The notes: generated from the letters alone by a model not told the origin. Positions 10,808 through 20,154 are shown, counted from the stretch's first letter. The stretch: DNA of 52,095 nt from Acidimicrobiaceae bacterium (GCA_003139355.1 PLIM01000087.1:6573-58667), one strand, 5' to 3'. Translations and numbers: made by a program.

Positions 10808-12246
10808 CCGAGTTCGACTTCGTCGTCGTCTCGAACCGGGGACCGTTCACGCTCGAGAGCCGGCCCGGGGGAGTAGTCGAATTTCGGCCGGCGGCGGGTG
10901 GCTTGGCACCGAGCCTGAGCGGCGCGCTCGCCGAAGAGCCGATGGGCTCGGGCAGCGGAGTGCTCTGGGTCGCCTCAGCCTTCACCGAAGCAGATCGGCT
11001 CTACGCATCGGCCGGCGCCGTAGCTACCGGACAGGACACGTTGAAGCTGCGCATGGTCGCTGTCACGCCCGAGATCGGGCGAGCAGCCTACGACGTGATC
11101 GCCAATGGCACGCTGTGGTTTCTCCACCACGGGCTGTTCGACCATGCGCGCCGCCCGTGTTTCGACCGCGTCTGGCACGAGGCGTGGGAAGGGTACTGCC
11201 AGTTCAACGAGGCCATTGCGGACGCGGTCGCAGAACAAGCCGCGACCGGGGCGACTGTGGTCGTGAACGACTATCACCTGGCGCTCGTCGGCCGGTATCT
11301 CGCAAAGAGCCGGCCCGATCTCGCGACCGCGTTCTTTACCCACACCGCTTTCTGCCCCCCGGAGGACCTCGCCATGGTGCCGGACGGGCCCCGCCTCGAG
11401 CTGATGGAGTCCATGTCCTGTTTCGGTGCTTGCGGGTTCCACACCTCTCGGTGGCGTGACGCCTTCGTGCGATGTGCGTCGGCGGTCGGCGTCGAGGCGC
11501 CCGCGACCTTCGTAGCCCCCCTCGGCGCCGACCCGGCGAGGCTCGACGAGGTGGCGGCCACCGTGGCCTGCCGATCACGTCTCGAGCGCCTCGAAGCCGA
11601 GCTCGACGGCCGCACGCTGCTGCTGCGCAGCGACCGCGTCGAACTCTCGAAGAACCTGATACGCGGCTTCCTCGCCTTCGACGAGCTGCTGGAGGCGTCG
11701 CCGCAATGGCGGGGGCGTCTGATCTTCTATGCGCGGGTCTACGGGTCACGCGAGTCTCTACCGGAGTATCTCGCCTACCGGACCGAGGTGGAACACGTGG
11801 TGGCCCGGGTGAACGAGCGTTGGGGCGAGTCCGGCTACGTGCCGGTCGTGCTCGACCTCGAGGACGATTTCGAGGCGACTGTGGCCACCCTCCAGCGCTA
11901 CGACCTGCTGTTAGTCAACCCCATTCGGGACGGGCTCAACCTTGTTGCGATGGAAGGGCCGGCGGTCAACCAACGAGACGGCGTGCTCGCGCTCTCACGA
12001 GAGGCGGGTGCTTACGACGAGTTGGCGGACGTGGCAATCGGCCTCAATCCCTTCGACGTGACCGGGACGGCGGCTGCGATATCCAGCGGCCTCTCCATGA
12101 GCTTGGAGGAGCGCCGGGTTCGGGCCGCGGAGCTGCGGCGCCGGGCGCGCTCGCGCACGCCAGCGCATTGGCTGGCCGAGGTCCGCCGCGCAGCCCGGGT
12201 TCCCGGCCAGCGGGGTCCGCGCGCCTGGGGCCAGGCCGGCGACTAG
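10804..12246 (+). CDS. otsA: Trehalose-6-phosphate synthase (GT20)
   Basis: FVVVSNRGPFTLE, LWFLHHGLFD, VVNDYHLALVGRYLAKSRPDLATAFFTHTAFCPPEDL, RVELSKNLIRGFLAFDELL, NPIRDGLNLVAMEG. Start at ATG 10804 inside the longer ORF. Confidence 0.93.
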   Translation: MTEFDFVVVSNRGPFTLESRPGGVVEFRPAAGGLAPSLSGALAEEPMGSGSGVLWVASAFTEADRLYASAGAVATGQDTLKLRMVAVTPEIGRAAYDVIANGTLWFLHHGLFDHARRPCFDRVWHEAWEGYCQFNEAIADAVAEQAATGATVVVNDYHLALVGRYLAKSRPDLATAFFTHTAFCPPEDLAMVPDGPRLELMESMSCFGACGFHTSRWRDAFVRCASAVGVEAPATFVAPLGADPARLDEVAATVACRSRLERLEAELDGRTLLLRSDRVELSKNLIRGFLAFDELLEASPQWRGRLIFYARVYGSRESLPEYLAYRTEVEHVVARVNERWGESGYVPVVLDLEDDFEATVATLQRYDLLLVNPIRDGLNLVAMEGPAVNQRDGVLALSREAGAYDELADVAIGLNPFDVTGTAAAISSGLSMSLEERRVRAAELRRRARSRTPAHWLAEVRRAARVPGQRGPRAWGQAGD

Positions 12247-13190
12247 GACGGGCGCAGCAGTCCGGCCAGTGCGACGAGGAAACCGACCGCGGCGCCCGGA
12301 CCGTCGAGGACGAGGTCGGCCGCCTCAACCATCCCGTGGGGCACCTCGGCGCCGGTGACCGCGACCTTCAAGGTTCGGAGACCGGATGCGGTCCGCAATC
12401 TGTCGAGCGCGTCGAACGCGAGGAGGTCGCCGGCATCGTCGCCGAGGTAAGCAGCCCTTTCCAGCCCCGCGCACAACTCGGTCACGACCGTTCCCTTGTC
12501 GATCCCGAGCGGGAGTGTGAGCTCCACGCTCGCTTTTCCCAGCCGCGGCACGAGACCGTGCTCGGCTGCGATGGTTCGCACCGCCTCTGTCGTCTGTGCC
12601 ACGACCGCCTCGAGATCGGCACCCGAGGCGCTGAGCGAGCGCCAGTGGACCGTGATCCCGTAGCCCTTGTCGTCGACCCGGACACCGCTGGGCACGGCGG
12701 CAAGGAGCTGATCACGAACGGCCTCGATCACCGGGCGCCAAGCCGAGACCCCGGCGCGGCGCTGGACCGTCCCGTCCGGGAAGCACTCTTCGAGCCCGTT
12801 GAGGCCGATGGCCCGAAGAGGCGATCGATAGCTTTCGATCTCGAGGCGATCGGTGAGGAACGCCGCGGACCGTCCCGAGATCGCGGCGACAACGGCCAGC
12901 TCCCGGGCAAGGTCGTGGAGGGCCCCAAGCGCGCCGGGCAACGGGCGGGCAGCTTGTGGATCGACGACGATCGGGGCGATCGTCCCGTCGAAGTCGCAAC
13001 AGAGCCCAGCTGTTCCGGGGGCTTCGGCGAGAAGCTCGAGAGCGGAAGACTCGGTGGCAGTCAGCCTGCGAACCTCGGCGCCGCCAGCGTTCTCAACGCG
13101 GCCGGCGTTCGAGCCAGGGACCACCTTCGTAACGGTCCCGGCGCCGGCGAACAAGCCGGCGTTGAACACGGTGGACCACGAGCGGGTCAT
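12243..13190 (-). CDS. otsB: Trehalose-6-phosphate phosphatase (HAD family)
   Basis: CCDFDGTIAPIVVDPQAARPLPGALGALHDLARELAVVAAISGR, AAYLGDDAGDLLAFDALD. The true start may be GTG at about 13073 to avoid overlap with the neighbouring gene. Confidence 0.9.
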   Translation of the reverse strand: MTRSWSTVFNAGLFAGAGTVTKVVPGSNAGRVENAGGAEVRRLTATESSALELLAEAPGTAGLCCDFDGTIAPIVVDPQAARPLPGALGALHDLARELAVVAAISGRSAAFLTDRLEIESYRSPLRAIGLNGLEECFPDGTVQRRAGVSAWRPVIEAVRDQLLAAVPSGVRVDDKGYGITVHWRSLSASGADLEAVVAQTTEAVRTIAAEHGLVPRLGKASVELTLPLGIDKGTVVTELCAGLERAAYLGDDAGDLLAFDALDRLRTASGLRTLKVAVTGAEVPHGMVEAADLVLDGPGAAVGFLVALAGLLRPS

Positions 13191-13353
13191 AGGCGAAAGC
13201 CTCGGGTGAGCCGGCCAATCGCCGTAGCACGCCGTAGTATGCGCCCGGGGACAGCCCCAGCCTTTCGTGGATCGCCTGGCGTTTGGACGGGGAAAACAAC
13301 CACCAGTCGCGTTCTACATCGAGCACATCGCGGTCCCGATCGGTCAGCGTCAT
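13093..13353 (-). CDS. DUF3263-type actinobacterial protein
   Basis: MTLTDRDRDVLDVERDWWLFSPSKRQAIHERLGLSPGAYYGVLRRLAGSPEAFAYDPLVVHRVQRRLVRRR matches the DUF3263 pattern. Confidence 0.85.
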   Translation of the reverse strand: MTLTDRDRDVLDVERDWWLFSPSKRQAIHERLGLSPGAYYGVLRRLAGSPEAFAYDPLVVHRVQRRLVRRRRDRYEGGPWLERRPR

Positions 13354-13447
13354 CCCACCCGACAATGCCAATCTCAGCCCCGCGAAGCAAGGACCCTCGC
13401 CCGAGGTGCCCGAGAGCGGCGCCGTTCGGGCAGACTTCAAGGCCGAG

Positions 13448-14200
13448 ATGACCAACACGGTGAGCTATGTCGCGGCTTTCGGCGGTGGTGTCGCGTCCTT
13501 CGTGTCGCCCTGCGTGCTGCCGATCGTCCCGGGCTATCTCTCGGTCGTCACCGGGTTGGACCTCACCGACGCCGTACAGGGATCGCGCCACCACCTTCTT
13601 CGGATCGCCCGTGACACGGCGTTGTTCGTGGCCGGGTTCACGGTGGTGTTCGTGCTCCTCGGCATCACGGCGACGACGATCGGGAGCGCGGTCTTTCGCG
13701 ACAAGGAGTTGTTGCTGCGCATCTCGGGGGCGCTCGTCGTCGCGATGGCGTTGTTCCTGGCGGGTTCGCTCGTGCTGAGGAGACCCGGCTGGTACCGAGA
13801 AGCCCGGTTCCATCCGAACCTCGAGCGATACGGGCCTTTCGCGGCGCCGGTCGCAGGTGCCGCCTTCGGCTTCGGCTGGCAACCCTGCCTCGGGCCGATC
13901 CTTGCCGCGGTGAGCACAGTCGCGATGAGCTCGGGATCTGCAGGCCAGGGAGCGGCGTTACTGGCCATGTACTCGCTGGGGCTCGGGGTCCCGTTTCTCG
14001 TCGTCGGTCTCGCACTCGGCCGGCTGTCGGGGATGCTGCGCCTCATCCGCCGCCATTCCCGGCCCATCACGATCCTCTCCGCAGTCGTGATGGGTGCCTT
14101 CGGCGTCCTGTTGTTCACCGACAAGTTGACCTATCTGACGAGCTACCTGGAGACGCTCATGCGCGCGATCGGCCTCGGCCGGCTCATAACGGTCGGCTGA
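13448..14200 (+). CDS. ccdA: Cytochrome c biogenesis protein CcdA (DsbD transmembrane domain family)
   Basis: SYVAAFGGGVASFVSPCVLPIVPGYLSVVTGL … GAAFGFGWQPCLGPILAAV; six hydrophobic segments. Confidence 0.92.
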   Translation: MTNTVSYVAAFGGGVASFVSPCVLPIVPGYLSVVTGLDLTDAVQGSRHHLLRIARDTALFVAGFTVVFVLLGITATTIGSAVFRDKELLLRISGALVVAMALFLAGSLVLRRPGWYREARFHPNLERYGPFAAPVAGAAFGFGWQPCLGPILAAVSTVAMSSGSAGQGAALLAMYSLGLGVPFLVVGLALGRLSGMLRLIRRHSRPITILSAVVMGAFGVLLFTDKLTYLTSYLETLMRAIGLGRLITVG

Positions 14201-14213
14201 GGCCGAGCGAGAA

Positions 14214-16919
14214 TCAGCCTGCCGCGAGCGCCCTCACGACGAACGGCAGGATGCCCCCGTGCCACAAGTACTCAGCCTCGCCGGGCGTGTCGACGCGCAG
14301 CATCACTTTGAAGACGCGGTCGTCGGCTCTGACGGTGAGCGCGCGCCCGACCAGCTCGCCGGTCAAAGCGCCGGAAAGGCCCTTCAAGTCGATCGACTCG
14401 CGGCCTGTGAGCCCGAGCGACTCCGCATTCTCGCCGGGGAGGAACTGCAGGGGGAGCACGCCCATGCCGACCAGGTTCGACCTGTGGATCCGCTCGAAGC
14501 TCTCGGCGAGAACCGCGCGGACACCGAGCAGCGCCGGGCCCTTTGCCGCCCAGTCACGCGACGAGCCGGAGCCGTACTCCCTGCCGGCTATGACAACGAG
14601 GGGCACGCCCTCGGACTGGTAGCGGGCGGCCGCTTCGAAGATCGTCGTCTGATCGCCCTCGGGCAGGTGCACGGTCACTCCGCCCTCGATCCCGGGCACG
14701 AGATGGTTGCGGATGCGGGGGTTGGCGAAGGTTCCGCGGATCATGACCTCGTGATTGCCGCGCCGGCTGCCGTAAGAATTGAACTCGGCCACAGCTACGC
14801 CGTGGCTCTGCAACCAGAGCCCGGCCGGGCTCGACGGCTGGATCGTCCCAGCGGGCGAGATGTGGTCGGTCGTGACGCTGTCTCCGAGGACGGCCAGCAC
14901 CCTCGCGCCGGTGAGGTCGGTGAGGGGCTCCGGCTCGGCTTTCATCCCCTCGAGAAACGGTGGCCTTTGCACGTAAGTCGACTGCCCATCCCAGGCGTAG
15001 CGCTCCCCCGTCGGGATCGCGAGTGATCGCCAGTTCTCGTCACCGGTCGTGGCGTTCGCGTACTCGTGGCGGAACATCTCGGCGCCCACCGCCTGCTCGA
15101 GCACCTGTGCGACCTCCTCCGACGAGGGCCAGAGGTCCGCGAGCAGCACCGCTCGGCCATCGGGGGATACGCCGATGGCCTCGGTGGCGAGATCGAGGTT
15201 CATCGTGCCCGCGAGCGCGTACGCGACCACGAGCGGCGGGGACGCGAGGTAGTTCATGCGGACGTCGGGATGGATCCTCCCCTCGAAATTGCGATTGCCC
15301 GACAGCACGGCCGCGCATGCAAGGCGGTGGGCGTTGATGGCCCGGGAGATCTCCGGGAGCAGCGGGCCCGAGTTGCCGATGCAGGTCGTGCAGCCGAAGC
15401 CCACGAGACCGAAGCCGAGCTTGTCGAGATAGGGCACCAGCCCGGCCCGCTCGAGGTAGTCCATGACGACCCGCGAGCCCGGCGCGAGGCTCGTCTTCAC
15501 CCAGGGCTTGGATGAAAGGCCGAGCTCGACGGCCTTCTTCGCCACGAGGCCGGCGCCGATCATGACCTGTGGGTTCGAAGTATTGGTGCAACTGGTGATC
15601 GCGGCGATCACGACGTGGCCGTGTTCGAGATCGAACTCGCTCCCCTCAGCGAGGCGCACGTGTGCCCGGGCGGAGCCGCGGAGCCCATCGGGATCCAAAG
15701 CAGTTGCAACGGGATCGGGAAGCGAGTGCGGGAGGGCTTCGGCGAACATCGCCTTGGACCGGCGGAGCGGAACCCGGTCCTGCGGGCGCGACGGGCCGGC
15801 GAGGCTCGGCTCGACGGTCGAGAGGTCGAGCTCGATCCGTTCGCAATAGGCGGGTTCGGCTGTCTCGTCGTGCCACAGCCCCTGTTCCTTGGCGTAGGCC
15901 TCCACGAGTGCGCAGCCCTGCGCAGGCCGGCCGGTGAGCCGCAGATAGCGGAGAGTCTCAGAGTCGATCGGGAAGATCGTGACCGTGGAGCCGTACTCCG
16001 GCGACATGTTGCCTATGGTCGCCCGGTTCTCGAGCGGCACCTTCGCCACGCCCGGGCCGTAGCACTCGACGAACTTGCCGACGACGCCGTGAGCACGCAG
16101 CAGCTCTGCAACCGTGAGGACGAGGTCGGTCGCGGTCGTGGCTTCCGGGAGCTCGCCGGTCAGGCGCAGACCCACCACCGGCGGTACGAGCATGGAGATC
16201 GGCTGGCCGAGCATGGCTGCCTCTGCCTCGATGCCTCCGACGCCCCAGGCGAGCACGCCGAGGCCGTTCACCATCGGCGTGTGCGAGTCGGTGCCGACGA
16301 CGGTGTCGGGATAGGCGGCGCCCTCGGCGTCGGTGAACACGACGCTGCTCAGGTACTCGAGGTTGACCTGGTGGCAGATGCCGGTGCCGGGAGGCACGAC
16401 GCGCAAGTTCGAGAAGGCTTGCTGGCCCCAGCGCAGGAACCGGTAGCGCTCGGCGTTGCGCTCGTACTCGAGGGTCGTGTTCACCTTGAGGGCGTCGCGA
16501 CGGGCATAGGCGTCAACGACGACGGAATGGTCGATCACGAGGTCGACAGGCACCAGGGGGTTGATCCGGCCCGCGCTCCCACCGAGCGCCTCGATGGCGT
16601 CGCGCATTGCCGCGAGGTCGACGACACACGGCACGCCGGTGAAGTCCTGGAGGAGGATGCGCGCCGGCGAGTACGCGATCTCCCGGGCAGCGCCGCCGCC
16701 GGTCTCATAACGGGCCAAGGCCTCCACGTCTCCCGCTTTCACGCTCGCGCCGTCCTCGTGGCGCAGCAGGTTCTCGAGGAGGAGCTTGATCGAGTAGGGG
16801 ACCCGCCCGAGATCCGCGACCTGCTCGAGGGCCGACAGGCGATGGATGCGGTAGCGCCGGTCACCGACCTCCAAGGTGCCCTCGGCGCCGAAGCTGTCTC
16901 GGCTGTCTCGTCTGGTCAT
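14214..16919 (-). CDS. acnA: Aconitate hydratase A
   Basis: RILLQDFTGVPCVVDLAAMRDA, VGTDSHTPMVNGLGVLAWGVGGIEAEAAMLGQP, SCTNTSNPQVM, GCTTCIGNSGPL, GREYGSGSSRDWAAKGP. Start at MTRRDSRDSFGAEG with RBS GGAGG; the ORF-track start at 17315 is over-extended. Confidence 0.95.
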   Translation of the reverse strand: MTRRDSRDSFGAEGTLEVGDRRYRIHRLSALEQVADLGRVPYSIKLLLENLLRHEDGASVKAGDVEALARYETGGGAAREIAYSPARILLQDFTGVPCVVDLAAMRDAIEALGGSAGRINPLVPVDLVIDHSVVVDAYARRDALKVNTTLEYERNAERYRFLRWGQQAFSNLRVVPPGTGICHQVNLEYLSSVVFTDAEGAAYPDTVVGTDSHTPMVNGLGVLAWGVGGIEAEAAMLGQPISMLVPPVVGLRLTGELPEATTATDLVLTVAELLRAHGVVGKFVECYGPGVAKVPLENRATIGNMSPEYGSTVTIFPIDSETLRYLRLTGRPAQGCALVEAYAKEQGLWHDETAEPAYCERIELDLSTVEPSLAGPSRPQDRVPLRRSKAMFAEALPHSLPDPVATALDPDGLRGSARAHVRLAEGSEFDLEHGHVVIAAITSCTNTSNPQVMIGAGLVAKKAVELGLSSKPWVKTSLAPGSRVVMDYLERAGLVPYLDKLGFGLVGFGCTTCIGNSGPLLPEISRAINAHRLACAAVLSGNRNFEGRIHPDVRMNYLASPPLVVAYALAGTMNLDLATEAIGVSPDGRAVLLADLWPSSEEVAQVLEQAVGAEMFRHEYANATTGDENWRSLAIPTGERYAWDGQSTYVQRPPFLEGMKAEPEPLTDLTGARVLAVLGDSVTTDHISPAGTIQPSSPAGLWLQSHGVAVAEFNSYGSRRGNHEVMIRGTFANPRIRNHLVPGIEGGVTVHLPEGDQTTIFEAAARYQSEGVPLVVIAGREYGSGSSRDWAAKGPALLGVRAVLAESFERIHRSNLVGMGVLPLQFLPGENAESLGLTGRESIDLKGLSGALTGELVGRALTVRADDRVFKVMLRVDTPGEAEYLWHGGILPFVVRALAAG

Positions 16920-16945
16920 TTCGTCGTTGCCTCCAAGGTGGCGCT

Positions 16946-17434
16946 CTAGGCGGTGAGGATGGCAGCCTCGGGGTTGACCCGATCGCGGAGCTTGCGCAGC
17001 GCGGCTACGACGGCGAGCTCCTCGTCCGGGTCGAGGGCTCCGTCGAGGAGCTCGGCGAGCTGCGCACGGTGGACGTCGAGCGCTTGGCGCATCCGCGTCT
17101 CGCCGGCGTCGGTAAGTGCGGCGAACGCACCCCGGCGATCCTCGGGGCAGGCCTGGCGGCTCACCAGGCCTGCTTCTGACAGGCGGTCGACCGCCCGGGT
17201 GAGACCGCTCGGGGTGAGCGCCGTCTGTGCTGCGAGGTCGCTCATCCGCAGCCGCCCGCCTGAGGTGCGGGCGAGCCGGATCAGGATCTCGAATTCCTGG
17301 CCAGCAAGTTCGCACTGGCGCTCGAGCGGCGGGCCGACCGCCCGACGCAGCCCCGAAGCGGCCTCGAAGACGAGCCCGACGAGCGTGATCCGGTCAATCT
17401 CGCTCGCACGCTCGGGTGTGCCTACTGGTTCCAC
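16946..17434 (-). CDS. MarR family transcriptional regulator
   Basis: Winged-helix region RLRMSDLAAQTALTPSGLTRAVDRLSEAGLVSRQACPEDRRGAFAALTDAG. The ORF runs to 17476, but that Met lies in the operator region; GTG at 17434 proposed. Confidence 0.85.
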   Translation of the reverse strand: MEPVGTPERASEIDRITLVGLVFEAASGLRRAVGPPLERQCELAGQEFEILIRLARTSGGRLRMSDLAAQTALTPSGLTRAVDRLSEAGLVSRQACPEDRRGAFAALTDAGETRMRQALDVHRAQLAELLDGALDPDEELAVVAALRKLRDRVNPEAAILTA

Positions 17435-17464
17435 GCCGACAGCATAACGGGAGTCCGGGAATAG

Positions 17465-17505
17465 TTGCGCGGGCAATTAGTTGATATAGTTAGTTGCGCA
17501 AGCAA
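17465..17505. promoter_or_regulatory. Two palindromic TTGC-N4-GCAA boxes, candidate MarR operators
   Basis: TTGCGCGGGCAA at 17465-17476 and TTGCGCAAGCAA at 17494-17505, centres 29 bp apart, between divergent marR and yceI. Confidence 0.7.
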
Positions 17506-17546
17506 ATGAACTCGCAGCCTCTCAGCACAACACAAGGAGTCTCGAC

Positions 17547-18146
17547 ATGACCGATACGAGCACCAGCACCAGCGCAAGCACCGAACTGACCAGGAACGTC
17601 AACGGTGTCACGCTACCGACGACCGGCACGTTCGTGCTCGACAAGTCGCACACCCAGGTCGGTTTCGTCGCCCGGCACCTCATGGTCTCCAAGGTTCGTG
17701 GCCGCTTCACCGACTACGAGGGCACGATCGTTGTCGCCGACGACCCGGCGGCGTCGTCGGTCGAGGTGATCATCCAGGCGGCGAGCATCAACACCAACGA
17801 CGAGGGCCGTGACAACCATGTCCGGACCAACGACTTTCTCAGCGTCGACCAGTTCCCGACTCTCACCTTCCGCAGCACGAAGGTCGACCTGGGTTCCAAC
17901 GGCGACTGGAAGGTCAACGGCGACATGACCGTTCGGGGCGTGACACGCCCGATCGTCCTCGATGTCGAGTTCGAGGGCGTCATCCAAGACCCCTGGGGCA
18001 ACCAGCGACTCGGTTTCACCGCCTCCGGCGAGATCGACCGCAACGACTTCGGAGTGAGCTTCAATGCCGCCCTCGAGACCGGCGGCTTCGTCGTTTCCCC
18101 GAAGGTCAAGCTGGAGATCGAGGCTGAGGCGGTCCGCCAGGCTTAA
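17547..18146 (+). CDS. YceI family protein
   Basis: GTFVLDKSHTQVGFVARHLMVSKVRGRFTDYEGTIVVADDPAASSVEVIIQAASINTNDEGRDNHVRTNDFLSVDQFPTLTF; RBS AAGGAG. Confidence 0.95.
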   Translation: MTDTSTSTSASTELTRNVNGVTLPTTGTFVLDKSHTQVGFVARHLMVSKVRGRFTDYEGTIVVADDPAASSVEVIIQAASINTNDEGRDNHVRTNDFLSVDQFPTLTFRSTKVDLGSNGDWKVNGDMTVRGVTRPIVLDVEFEGVIQDPWGNQRLGFTASGEIDRNDFGVSFNAALETGGFVVSPKVKLEIEAEAVRQA

Positions 18147-18171
18147 GACTTCAGCCCGCTTGCGAACAGCT

Positions 18172-18199
18172 CCTGCCGGTCCGGCTCGGGTCCGGCAGG
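18172..18199 (+). terminator. Possible terminator hairpin downstream of yceI
   Basis: CCTGCCGG-N12-CCGGCAGG, 8-bp stem, 25 bp after the stop; no U-tract. Confidence 0.45.
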
Positions 18200-18282
18200 C
18201 GGCGGGTCCAGCAGGCCGTGTGTGCCCCTCGGCGCTTGTCTACTGTGTACCTGGTGATCTCTTCGGTAGTTAGATTTCGACA

Positions 18283-19641
18283 GTGAGCGCGCCAACCGAG
18301 TCAGGGCCGGACGTCCTCGGCATCCACGCGCATCTTCTCGCGTCGATCCCCGGCGTCCTGGTCCTCCTCGACGCTCGTGGCATCGTGCGCTTCGCGTCCG
18401 GTCAGGTCGAGCACCTCGGCGGCCAGCCAGTGGACGTCCTCGTCGGCTCGGAGTTGAGCAACCATCTCGAGCCGAAGGACCGGTCGCTTCTGACCTGGCT
18501 GCTAGCGGCTTCTGCGGCAAAGTCACCCGAGCAGCTGACCGGCCCGGTACGGCTGCCATATCTTCACGCCGACGGAAAGCCGCGGCTCGCCGAGGCCTGG
18601 GCACTCAACCGGTTGGCGGATCCCGCCCTTGCCGGGTTCGTCGTCCTGCTGCTGCTCGAGAGCGCGTACGACCACTTCGATCAGGTCCTCGCCTCGGCCC
18701 AGGCCGGGGCCGCTCTGGAGGACAATCTGTCGGCCCTCGCCGTTGCCCTGGGGCTCCCGCCCGTGCTCGGGGAGTGCTTCTTCGTCGTCGCCTCACCCGA
18801 CGGCCGGATGATCAGCCGCTTTCCGCCGGACCCGTCGGTTCCCGGACCACCCGCCGCCGGACCCTGGGACCAGGCCATGGGGCCTGACTCGAGCATCTTG
18901 TACACCGAGCTTGCGGGCTTGCCCGAGTCCACTCGGGCCGCTGCTGGCGGATTCCGCTCCGTGTCCTGCTTCCCGATCTTGACCCGCGGCGAGATCACAC
19001 CGTCTGCTTGCCTGGTCGTGTGGAGTCGTGAGCTCGGCCCACTTGGGACCACAGAGCGGACCGCGGTGGATCGGGCGCTGATCCTCGCCTCGCTCATGAT
19101 GTCGCAAAACCTCGTGAAGGAACGGTCGCTCGAGGAGGCCTCTCAGGACCTGCTGACCGGTCTCGGTAATCGAAGGAGTTACTTCCAGGCGCTCGACTCA
19201 CGGATCGAAGCCGGCGACCGGCCGGCCGTGTTGTACATCGACATCGACGGTTTCAAGGACGTGAACGACCGACTGGGTCGCCTCGCTGGAGATTCGGCGC
19301 TGCGTGTGATCGCCCGCCGGCTGTCGTCGGTCCTGCGCCCGACCGACGAGCTCGCCCGCATCGGAGGAGACGAGTTCGCAATCCTTTGCGCCAGCGACGT
19401 CACCGAGCCTCAGGTCATCGCCATCGCCGCCCGCGTGGTCGAGCGCCTCGCGGAACCCATCTCAATTGGTGACGCTCCGGCGTTGAAGGTCGGGGCAAGC
19501 ATCGGGATCGTGCTCGACTTCCCACCGGAGACGACCTCGGACACCCTGCTCGCCAGTGCTGACGAGGCGCTGTGCGAGGCCAAAGCGGCCGGGCGGAGCT
19601 GTTGGCGGGTGGCGCCGGTCCCCGAGAGGCAAAGAATCTGA
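18283..19641 (+). CDS. Diguanylate cyclase: PAS-like N-terminus, sensor region and GGDEF domain with intact I-site
   Basis: DLLTGLGNRRSYFQALD…VLYIDIDGFKDVND…RPTDELARIGGDEFAIL; RxxD (RPTD) five residues before GGDEF. Confidence 0.9.
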   Translation: MSAPTESGPDVLGIHAHLLASIPGVLVLLDARGIVRFASGQVEHLGGQPVDVLVGSELSNHLEPKDRSLLTWLLAASAAKSPEQLTGPVRLPYLHADGKPRLAEAWALNRLADPALAGFVVLLLLESAYDHFDQVLASAQAGAALEDNLSALAVALGLPPVLGECFFVVASPDGRMISRFPPDPSVPGPPAAGPWDQAMGPDSSILYTELAGLPESTRAAAGGFRSVSCFPILTRGEITPSACLVVWSRELGPLGTTERTAVDRALILASLMMSQNLVKERSLEEASQDLLTGLGNRRSYFQALDSRIEAGDRPAVLYIDIDGFKDVNDRLGRLAGDSALRVIARRLSSVLRPTDELARIGGDEFAILCASDVTEPQVIAIAARVVERLAEPISIGDAPALKVGASIGIVLDFPPETTSDTLLASADEALCEAKAAGRSCWRVAPVPERQRI

Positions 19642-19791
19642 GGCAGTGGTCCACGTCGCGCTGACTGCCGGTTCGTGATGATCTTCGGAATCGCAGCCAG
19701 GCCGGGTTGATCTCGCAAGAAGCGACCTTCGCGTGGAGTTTCGCACTCTTGCGGTGATCCGTGGCGGTCGCGAGCGCTCAGTGCCGAAGCG

Positions 19792-20154
19792 TCAGCGGGA
19801 GTGCCAACGGTCGTCGGTGTCCACCACCTGTAGCGCCAGGTTCTGGAGTGCCGCGACGAGCTCGCGCAGACGCTTGGCGTTGTCGAACATCGGCCGGTAG
19901 TCCTCGAGCTGTTCAGGACTGAGCACCCGGGTGACGGTTCTCGCCTCGACCTTGCGGGTCCACACGATGTAGGGACCGTGCAGCTGGGCGGGATCAGCTT
20001 TGCATCGGCAGTTCGCCTTGCCACAGCGAGTCGATCTCACCTCGACCGAGCCCGGTAACGCCAAGCCCAGCTCGGAGAGCACTTTCACGATACTGGCCTG
20101 CTTAGCTCGCGTCGCCCGGTCGAGGCTCAGACCTCTCGTCGTCGTCATCAGCAT
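19792..20154 (-). CDS. DUF6788-like protein, likely mobile-element associated
   Basis: ELGLALPGSVEVRSTRCGKANCRCKADPAQLHGPYIVWTRKVEARTVTRVLSPEQLEDYRPMFDNAKRLRELVAAL; CGKxNCRC…HGPY signature. Confidence 0.7.
   Translation of the reverse strand: MLMTTTRGLSLDRATRAKQASIVKVLSELGLALPGSVEVRSTRCGKANCRCKADPAQLHGPYIVWTRKVEARTVTRVLSPEQLEDYRPMFDNAKRLRELVAALQNLALQVVDTDDRWHSR

Noticed and set aside
11472-13451. 659-aa plus-strand ORF across otsA/otsB/DUF3263
   Set aside because: Out of frame with otsA and antisense to otsB; Arg/Gly/Ala-rich shadow translation.
15615-16949. 444-aa plus-strand ORF over acnA
   Set aside because: Antisense shadow of aconitase; composition dominated by reverse-complemented codon bias.
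16920-17315. 132-aa N-terminal extension of acnA in the ORF track
   Set aside because: Overlaps marR entirely, Arg/Pro-rich non-native composition, and a good RBS precedes the ATG at 16919.
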